Part shown: positions 59,076-64,000 of the stretch, in pieces | Layout: every line of letters begins with the position of its first letter | How positions within the stretch are numbered: the first letter of the stretch is position 1 | Assembly (NCBI GenBank): GCA_965228215.1 | Contig: OZ245800.1 | Span: forward strand, 1,240,001 to 1,304,000 | Source of the DNA: Maricaulis sp965228215 | GTDB lineage: Bacteria > Pseudomonadota > Alphaproteobacteria > Caulobacterales > Maricaulaceae | Reading direction: 5' to 3' | DNA: 64,000 nucleotides | Program-made: the position numbers and the translations under genes | The notes under the pieces: model-generated | Seen by the model: only the letters and a program-made list of their open reading frames with translations | Told to the model about the DNA's origin: nothing | The model's database searches: none

Positions 59076-59984
59076 ATGGACATAGAGCTCGACATCGACC
59101 GCAAGACCTGGGACGCCGCCTTGGCGGACCATCCGGCTGCCCTTCAGCAGGACTGGTGTTACGGCGCCGCGGTCGAGGCCCTGGGCGGTCGCAGCATCCG
59201 CGCGCTTGTCACGGATGGTGGTGAGCGTGTCGCGCTGGCGCAATTCACCCAGCGCCGGATCGGCGGTGTGGTCCAGATGGCGTTGTGCACGCGTGGCCCG
59301 GCCTGGCTGCGCGATCTGGAGCCGGCAGCAAAACAGGCCGTCCACCGGGCCCTCAAACAGGGGATCGGACTGGGGTGGCCGCGCGCGGTCATGTTCACGC
59401 CGAACGAAAGCGACCCGCAGGCCTGCCGCGGCATGACACGGGTGATGACCGGCTATTCCACCGTCATGCTCGATCTCGACCAGGATCTGGAGAGCCTTCG
59501 CAAGCAGCAGAACGGCAAATGGCGCAATCGTCTTGTCGCAGCGGAAAAATCCGACCTGGTGGTGGAACCGGTGGGCAGCAAGCCGGCGCAGTATCGCTGG
59601 CTGCTCGAGACCGAGGAGGGGCAGCGCAGTGCGCGGGGTTATCGCGCAACACCGGCACAGCTCGTTCCGGCTTTCGTGGATGCCAAGAAGGATCGCAAGA
59701 GCCTGCTGATCCTGCGGGCGGATCTCGATCGCGAGCGCGTCGCGGCCATGATGTTCCTGATCCACGGGCGCGGGGCGACCTATCATATGGGCTGGTCGAA
59801 TGAGGACGGCCGCAAGTTGGGCGCACACAATCTGATTTTCTGGAACGCTTTGCCGGAGCTTCAGGCGCGCGGCGTGACTCGGCTGGATCTGGGCGGTGTG
59901 AATACCGGCAGCGGTGCCGGTATCGCCCGGTTCAAGATCGGTACGGGCGGAGACGTCCTGACCTATTCCGGAACCTGGTTCTGA
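59076..59984 (+). CDS. FemAB-like acyltransferase (GNAT superfamily)
   Basis: A 302-residue protein with the duplicated GNAT fold of FemAB/lipid II:glycine-type transferases. GYSTVMLDLDQDLESLRKQQNGKWRNRLVAAEKSDL marks the first half, and LLILRADLDRERVAAMMFLIHGRGATYHMGWSNEDGRKLGAHNLIFWNALPEL the second. Gram-negative homologues are linked to exopolysaccharide or peptidoglycan modification; the substrate is unknown. No polysaccharide genes are adjacent. Confidence 0.8.
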   Translation: MDIELDIDRKTWDAALADHPAALQQDWCYGAAVEALGGRSIRALVTDGGERVALAQFTQRRIGGVVQMALCTRGPAWLRDLEPAAKQAVHRALKQGIGLGWPRAVMFTPNESDPQACRGMTRVMTGYSTVMLDLDQDLESLRKQQNGKWRNRLVAAEKSDLVVEPVGSKPAQYRWLLETEEGQRSARGYRATPAQLVPAFVDAKKDRKSLLILRADLDRERVAAMMFLIHGRGATYHMGWSNEDGRKLGAHNLIFWNALPELQARGVTRLDLGGVNTGSGAGIARFKIGTGGDVLTYSGTWF

Positions 59985-60069
59985 GCCGCACAAGGGCTCC
60001 GGCACTTCACCCCTGCATTCGGTCGATCTAGACTGGTGTCCGCCTGACACAGCCCCTCGGGAGTCATTG

Positions 60070-60639
60070 ATGCGCAACCTTCTCGTCAGCCTCGCTGCCG
60101 CGATCGTCCTGGTTTCCTGTTCGCCGGCCAGCACCTCACACGATGCCGGCATGGGCGGCGATATCCTGACGATCTACGGCGAAATCGGCGTGGTTGATCG
60201 AGGCCCGATCAATGCCGAGATCGAACCGCTCTTCGGGGCATTCGGCATCGAGTTCGACGCGGCCTGTGTTCTGCCCTGGGCCAGTCTTGCTGCGCTGGAA
60301 CAGCACACCGTCCAGGTGGATTTCCCCGCTGGCGGCGAGGTGCGCAGCTATTCCGGACCGCTCCTGCGTGACGTGCTCGCCTTTGCGGAACCGCAGGGCG
60401 ACAGCCTGATCGTGACCGCTCTGGACGGGTATCAGCGCGAGATCGCCCTGCAGCGCGTGCAGGATCACGACGTGATCCTGGCCATCCGCATGAATGGTGA
60501 CTCCCTGCCGATCGGCGGCCTCGGGCCGACCTTCCTCGCCTGGCCGCGGCGCGATGATCCGGGCCTGGCCGACATGTCAGATGATGACTGGGTCTGGGGC
60601 GTGTTCGCGATCCAGGTTGTCGACAGCGGCGCCAATTGA
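60070..60639 (+). CDS. Lipoprotein with molybdopterin-oxidoreductase-like fold
   Basis: A 189-residue protein with a lipoprotein signal (VLVS then Cys17). Residues about 80-165 resemble the sulfite-oxidase (Oxidored_molyb) core: YSGPLLRDVLAFAEP, IVTALDGYQREIALQRVQDHDVILAIRMNGDSLP and GLGPTFLAWPR. The usual Moco-ligating Cys segment before this core is not recognisable; the position reads TVQVDFP. It may therefore not bind the cofactor. It is a single gene between FemAB-like and symporter genes. Confidence 0.7.
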   Translation: MRNLLVSLAAAIVLVSCSPASTSHDAGMGGDILTIYGEIGVVDRGPINAEIEPLFGAFGIEFDAACVLPWASLAALEQHTVQVDFPAGGEVRSYSGPLLRDVLAFAEPQGDSLIVTALDGYQREIALQRVQDHDVILAIRMNGDSLPIGGLGPTFLAWPRRDDPGLADMSDDDWVWGVFAIQVVDSGAN

Positions 60640-60782
60640 ACACGAAGCGGTGAACGGCCTGTCCCGCAGGTTAAATCAGGGCCCCAGGCTGTCAGAAAAG
60701 CGCACAAAACCCTTTCGGGCGTGGCCATGTCTGCCTAATGTGCGCGGCACAGCCAACAAAGTCCTGGGAGGGGACCGGGTTC

Positions 60783-62342
60783 ATGTACGAAACAATTGTG
60801 GGCGGAATCGAGACTTTCAGCGATTTCCTCTGGGGCGGCAACTGGGGCGATAACGCCATTCTGCCGGTTGGCCCGATCACCATTCTTCTTCTGGGAACCG
60901 GCCTCTACCTGATGGTGGGTCTGCGTTTCATGCCGATCCGTCAGCTTCCGCGTGCCTTCCGGTCCGTGTTCAGCGGCGGTCATGACAAGGAAGACGGCGC
61001 AATCTCGCCCTTCCAGGCCCTCTCGACCGCCCTTTCGGGCCAGGTCGGCACGGGTAACCTGGCCGGCGTTGCGACGGCCATCACGCTCGGCGGTCCGGCC
61101 GCGATCTTCTGGATGTGGGTGACGGCCCTCGTCGGCATGGCCTCGGCCTATTCCGAATCCATGCTGGCCGTTCGCTATCGTGAACACCCCAAGGACGGCC
61201 AGTCCTCGGTTGCCGGCGGCCCGATGTACTACATCAAGAACGGTCTCGGAAAATGGTGGATCTGGCTGGCAGTCCTGTTCGCCTGCGGTACGCTTTTCTC
61301 GGCTATCGCCACGGGCAATATGATCCAGTCCAACTCGCTCACCAATGGTGTGGTCGGCGCGCTGGGCAATGCCAATATTCTCGACCCGGATGCCTTGAGC
61401 TCCAAGATGATCGTGGGCGCGGTGATCGCGGTTATCACCTTCATCGTGATCATTGGCGGCATCAAGTCGATCGGTTCCGTGGCCGGCAAGGTCGTCCCGC
61501 TGATGGCGGTGACCTATGTGCTGGTCGCGCTGGTGACGCTGGTCATGAACGCTGCGGAAATCCCGGCCGCCTTCGGCCTGATCTTCGGCGGTCTGTTCGA
61601 ACCGCAGGCAGCTGCGGGTGGTTTCCTCGGCGCCTCGATTTCGGCCGGTATCCGGTTCGGTGTTGAACGCGGGCTGTTCTCGAACGAGGCCGGTCAGGGT
61701 TCCGCCCCGATCGCCCACGCTGCCGCCCGGACGAAAGACCCGGTCCAGCAGGGCAAGATCGCCATGGTCGGTACGTTCCTGGACACGATGGTCATCTGTA
61801 CGATGACGGCGCTCGTCATCCTGACCGTCACCGGCGACTTCGTTTACAACGAAGCGGGCGATGTGATCGACTATGCCTGGCTCGCAGGTCTTGAGGGTAT
61901 CCAGGTGACGCAGGCCGCCTATCAGAACGCCATTCCGATGGGTGACTGGTATATCGCCTTCATCCTGGCCTTCTTCGCCTTCACGACCATTCTCGGCTGG
62001 TCCTATTACGGTGAGCGCGCGATCGCCTTCCTCGGTGGCGAAAAGCTCGTCCTGCCCTTCCGTCTGGTCTGGGTCGTGATGGTCTTTGTCGGTGCCCTGC
62101 AGCAGGTCGACGTGATCTGGCGTCTCGGTGGTATCGCCAATGCCGCGATGGCCGCACCGAACTTGATCGCGCTGATCTTCCTGTCCGGCATGGTCTTCAA
62201 GATCACCAAGGAACACGATGCGAAGATCAAGGATGGTGCCCTGGACGTCGACTATGATGCCAGCGCCCATGTCGATGACGCACCGCCTGCTGATGAGGGT
62301 GACGCCGCGCCGGAAGGCGATGGCGACAAGAAGGACGACTGA
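60783..62342 (+). CDS. Sodium:alanine symporter (AGCS family)
   Basis: A 519-residue transporter with about 11 membrane segments. AGCS signatures are GNLAGVATAITLGGPAAIFWMWVTALVGMASAYSES (about 95-130), GGPMYYI and the later NEAGQGSAPIAHAAARTKDP. Members import alanine or glycine with sodium, which fits a marine habitat. The C-terminal 50 residues are soluble and very acidic. A strong terminator follows 22 bp downstream. Confidence 0.93.
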   Translation: MYETIVGGIETFSDFLWGGNWGDNAILPVGPITILLLGTGLYLMVGLRFMPIRQLPRAFRSVFSGGHDKEDGAISPFQALSTALSGQVGTGNLAGVATAITLGGPAAIFWMWVTALVGMASAYSESMLAVRYREHPKDGQSSVAGGPMYYIKNGLGKWWIWLAVLFACGTLFSAIATGNMIQSNSLTNGVVGALGNANILDPDALSSKMIVGAVIAVITFIVIIGGIKSIGSVAGKVVPLMAVTYVLVALVTLVMNAAEIPAAFGLIFGGLFEPQAAAGGFLGASISAGIRFGVERGLFSNEAGQGSAPIAHAAARTKDPVQQGKIAMVGTFLDTMVICTMTALVILTVTGDFVYNEAGDVIDYAWLAGLEGIQVTQAAYQNAIPMGDWYIAFILAFFAFTTILGWSYYGERAIAFLGGEKLVLPFRLVWVVMVFVGALQQVDVIWRLGGIANAAMAAPNLIALIFLSGMVFKITKEHDAKIKDGALDVDYDASAHVDDAPPADEGDAAPEGDGDKKDD

Positions 62343-62363
62343 TTCTTCGACCTGAACACGAAG

Positions 62364-62393
62364 AAGGCCCCGTTTCGGCGGGGCCTTTTTCTT
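62364..62393 (+). terminator. Intrinsic terminator after the alanine symporter gene
   Basis: A 7-bp GC stem (62366-62372 with 62379-62385), extendable by two A-T pairs, has a TTTCGG loop and is followed by TTTTTCTT (62386-62393). Confidence 0.88.
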
Positions 62394-62413
62394 GTCCGGA
62401 TCGAGTGCCGGGA

Positions 62414-62815
62414 TCAGGCGGGCGGTTTGCTGCGGCCTGAGGAGGCGAGGGTCAGGATCAGCATGCCGAGCAAAATGCCCACAAGGTCGGCGACAATATC
62501 GGCAACGGAAGCCGTGCGTCCGATCGCGCTCGTGGATTGCAGGTATTCAATACCCACGCCGTAGAGGAAGAGGACGAGGCCGATCAGCAGGCGGCTACGC
62601 GCCGGCCAGCCCATCTTGGCCAGCAGGGTCAGCACCAGGAATGCACCCGCATGTTCCAGCTTGTCGGAACCGAACAGGCGCGTCGGCATTTCGAAACCGG
62701 GCTGCAGCGCCAGGTCCGTGATGAGGACAATCGCGGTGAGGAACAGGATTCGTCCCGCCCAACGCAGTCCGGCATCTGGACGCGGCGCGTCAGGGTTTCT
62801 AGGTTCCAGCTGCAT
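62414..62815 (-). CDS. VanZ-like membrane protein
   Basis: A 133-residue protein with four hydrophobic segments. GSDKLEHAGAFLVLTLLAKMGW and GVGIEYLQSTSAIGRTASVADIVADLVGILLGML match the VanZ-like pattern, with the family's LxHxxxF and GxxxExxQ elements. ATG 62815 removes a basic unsupported extension. Function is unknown; VanZ relatives are associated with envelope stress or glycopeptide resistance. It is divergent from bioB with only 17 bp between the two start codons. Confidence 0.75.
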   Translation of the reverse strand: MQLEPRNPDAPRPDAGLRWAGRILFLTAIVLITDLALQPGFEMPTRLFGSDKLEHAGAFLVLTLLAKMGWPARSRLLIGLVLFLYGVGIEYLQSTSAIGRTASVADIVADLVGILLGMLILTLASSGRSKPPA

Positions 62816-62832
62816 TGATCGGGATCCCCTCC

Positions 62833-63822
62833 ATGACCATCGACCTTTCGAATATCGACCGACTGTCCGAGCCGCGTTCCGACTGGACCCGCGAGCAAGC
62901 CGCGCAAATCTACCGGGCACCGTTTAACGATTTGCTGTTCACGGCGCAGAGCGTTCATCGCCGCAACAATAATGCCAACCAGGTCCAGACCAGCCAGCTC
63001 CTGTCGATCAAGACCGGCGGCTGTGCCGAGGATTGCGGTTATTGCAACCAGTCGGCCCATTTCGACACCGGTCTGAAAGCCTCCAAGCTGATGGCACTGG
63101 AAGATGTCCTGGATGCGGCGAAAAAGGCCCAGCAAGGCGGCGCCACACGTTTCTGCATGGGAGCTGCCTGGCGCGAGCTGAAACCGCGCGACGAGGACAA
63201 GATCTGCGACATGATCACCGGCGTGAAAGAGCTGGGCATGGAGACCTGCGTCACGCTCGGCATGCTCGCCGATGGCCAGGCTGAAAAGCTGCGGGATGCC
63301 GGGCTGGATTACTACAACCACAACCTGGACACCGCGCCGGAAGATTATGGCCGCGTGATCTCGACCCGCACCTACCAGGACCGCCTGGACACGCTGGGCC
63401 GTGTCCGTGGTGCCGGCATCAATGTCTGCACCGGCGGTATCGTGGGCATGGGCGAGGACCAGGACGCGCGTATCGGCCTTCTGACCGAGCTGGCCAACAT
63501 GAACCCGCATCCCGAAAGCGTGCCGATCAACCAGCTGGTCGCCGTACCGAACACGCCGCTGGGCAACAGCAAGCCGCTCGATGGTCTGGAATTCGTGCGC
63601 ACCATCGCCACCGCGCGCATCATGATGCCGCGCATCGATGTGCGCCTGTCAGCCGGCCGCGAGGAGATGAGTGATGAATTGCAGGCGATGTGTTTCTTCG
63701 CCGGCGCCAATTCCATCTTCGTGGGCGAGGAATTGCTGACGACGCCGAACCCGAGCGAGCGTCATGATTCCCAGCTGTTCGAGCAATTGGGCATCGAGGC
63801 CATGCCGCTGCCGGCGGAATAA
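62833..63822 (+). CDS. bioB: Biotin synthase
   Basis: A 329-residue radical-SAM enzyme that inserts sulfur into dethiobiotin. The 4Fe-4S Cys residues are Cys64, Cys68 and Cys71 in GGCAEDCGYCNQS. YNHNLDT and the RLSAGRE segment with the 2Fe-2S-ligating Arg are intact. ATG 62833 gives the family start; a TTG 18 nt upstream is in frame. No other bio genes and no BioR-type operator were recognised nearby. Confidence 0.96.
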   Translation: MTIDLSNIDRLSEPRSDWTREQAAQIYRAPFNDLLFTAQSVHRRNNNANQVQTSQLLSIKTGGCAEDCGYCNQSAHFDTGLKASKLMALEDVLDAAKKAQQGGATRFCMGAAWRELKPRDEDKICDMITGVKELGMETCVTLGMLADGQAEKLRDAGLDYYNHNLDTAPEDYGRVISTRTYQDRLDTLGRVRGAGINVCTGGIVGMGEDQDARIGLLTELANMNPHPESVPINQLVAVPNTPLGNSKPLDGLEFVRTIATARIMMPRIDVRLSAGREEMSDELQAMCFFAGANSIFVGEELLTTPNPSERHDSQLFEQLGIEAMPLPAE

Positions 63823-63828
63823 ACCGGC

Positions 63829-64000
63829 TCAGCCGTTTCCGATCCGCGGCGGGCCGCCCTTGTCGGCCTGGGACGGTCCGAACGCCTTGTCGAGCAGGGC
63901 GGTGGAATCCATCGCCAGATCGATCGCATCGGTCAGGTGCTGGAGGATGGCGACATTATTGTCCATCACTTCCAGGGCCTCCGGCCGGTGATCGTCCGAG
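63829..64000 (-). CDS. C-terminal part of an unknown protein (partial)
   Basis: The minus-strand frame is open from the window edge to a TGA at 63829-63831, about 56 codons. It reads EALEVMDNNVAILQHLTDAIDLAMDSTALLDKAFG, then a polar tail ending PPRIGNG. The helical, heptad-like pattern suggests a helical bundle. Codon use (G/C at third positions) fits a real gene. It is convergent with bioB with a 6-bp gap. The family cannot be told from this fragment. Confidence 0.5.
   Translation of the reverse strand, partial: SDDHRPEALEVMDNNVAILQHLTDAIDLAMDSTALLDKAFGPSQADKGGPPRIGNG

Noticed and set aside
60735..62270. 511-codon minus-strand frame opposite the alanine symporter
   Set aside because: It is antisense to a clear AGCS transporter, and its product is hydrophilic, repetitive in composition and without domains.

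Overview
The window is a 64 kb, high-GC stretch of an alphaproteobacterial chromosome. It is packed with housekeeping genes on both strands and shows no phage, transposase, CRISPR or rRNA genes. Three gene orders point to an alphaproteobacterium: phoH-ybeY-corC-lnt, rimP-nusA-ylxR-infB, and the replication block ubiB/ubiE-mutM-ech-rpsT-dnaA-dnaN-recF. Together with FabA/FabB fatty acid synthesis, GANTC (CcrM-type) sites and a sodium:alanine symporter, these suggest a marine, Maricaulis-like member of the Caulobacterales/Maricaulales. The genus is an inference from gene content and order; no database comparison was made.

Layout. 1-5,000: end of phoH, then ybeY, corC and lnt joined by 4-bp overlaps, an XRE regulator and trmB. 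4,860-10,660: the rimP-nusA-ylxR-infB operon, with a promoter and a terminator-like attenuator in its leader. 10,700-17,000: a lipoprotein alkaline phosphatase and a secreted NTF2-like protein sit between infB and rbfA-truB-rpsO-pnp. 17,000-20,100: LytTR regulator, acyltransferase, 2OG-Fe(II) oxygenase. 20,100-24,300: fabA-fabB and fabI on the minus strand, with a Tat-exported cupin-like protein between fabB and fabI. 24,300-31,200: metallo-beta-lactamase lipoprotein, S9 peptidase, MoeB-like E1 enzyme, PIF1/RecD-type helicase, cysK. 31,300-33,600: dut and coaBC, the latter split into two overlapping genes. 33,600-40,100: protoglobin, ubiB, two STAS-like paralogues, ubiE, mutM, enoyl-CoA hydratase, rpsT. 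40,100-50,000: dnaA-dnaN-recF and gyrB, separated by a TetR/CPBP/LysE module and two minus-strand genes. 50,000-56,000: two small TonB-C-like genes, polA, an SLC13 transporter and a zinc-finger protein. 56,000-64,000: ABC ATPase, tRNA-Arg(CCG), reductase, FemAB-like protein, Moco-fold lipoprotein, alanine symporter, VanZ-like protein, bioB and a partial gene.

How the genes work together. Most serve translation (rimP, nusA, infB, rbfA, truB, rpsO, pnp, rpsT, trmB, ybeY), replication and repair (dnaA, dnaN, recF, gyrB, polA, mutM), envelope lipids (lnt, fabA/B/I) and cofactors (ubiB/E, coaB/C, bioB, moeB-like, cysK).

The most unusual content is non-coding. There is a 42-bp strictly alternating pyrimidine-purine tract just upstream of gyrB, and a perfect 16-bp inverted repeat between dnaA and dnaN. 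A 21-bp dyad carrying clustered GANTC sites lies upstream of dnaA. A 122-bp foldback element lies beside the helicase gene. Two diverged copies of an interspersed palindromic repeat flank polA. A perfect 18-bp palindrome lies in the tetR/CPBP intergenic region, and a leader attenuator precedes rimP. No novel multi-gene defence or biosynthetic system was found.
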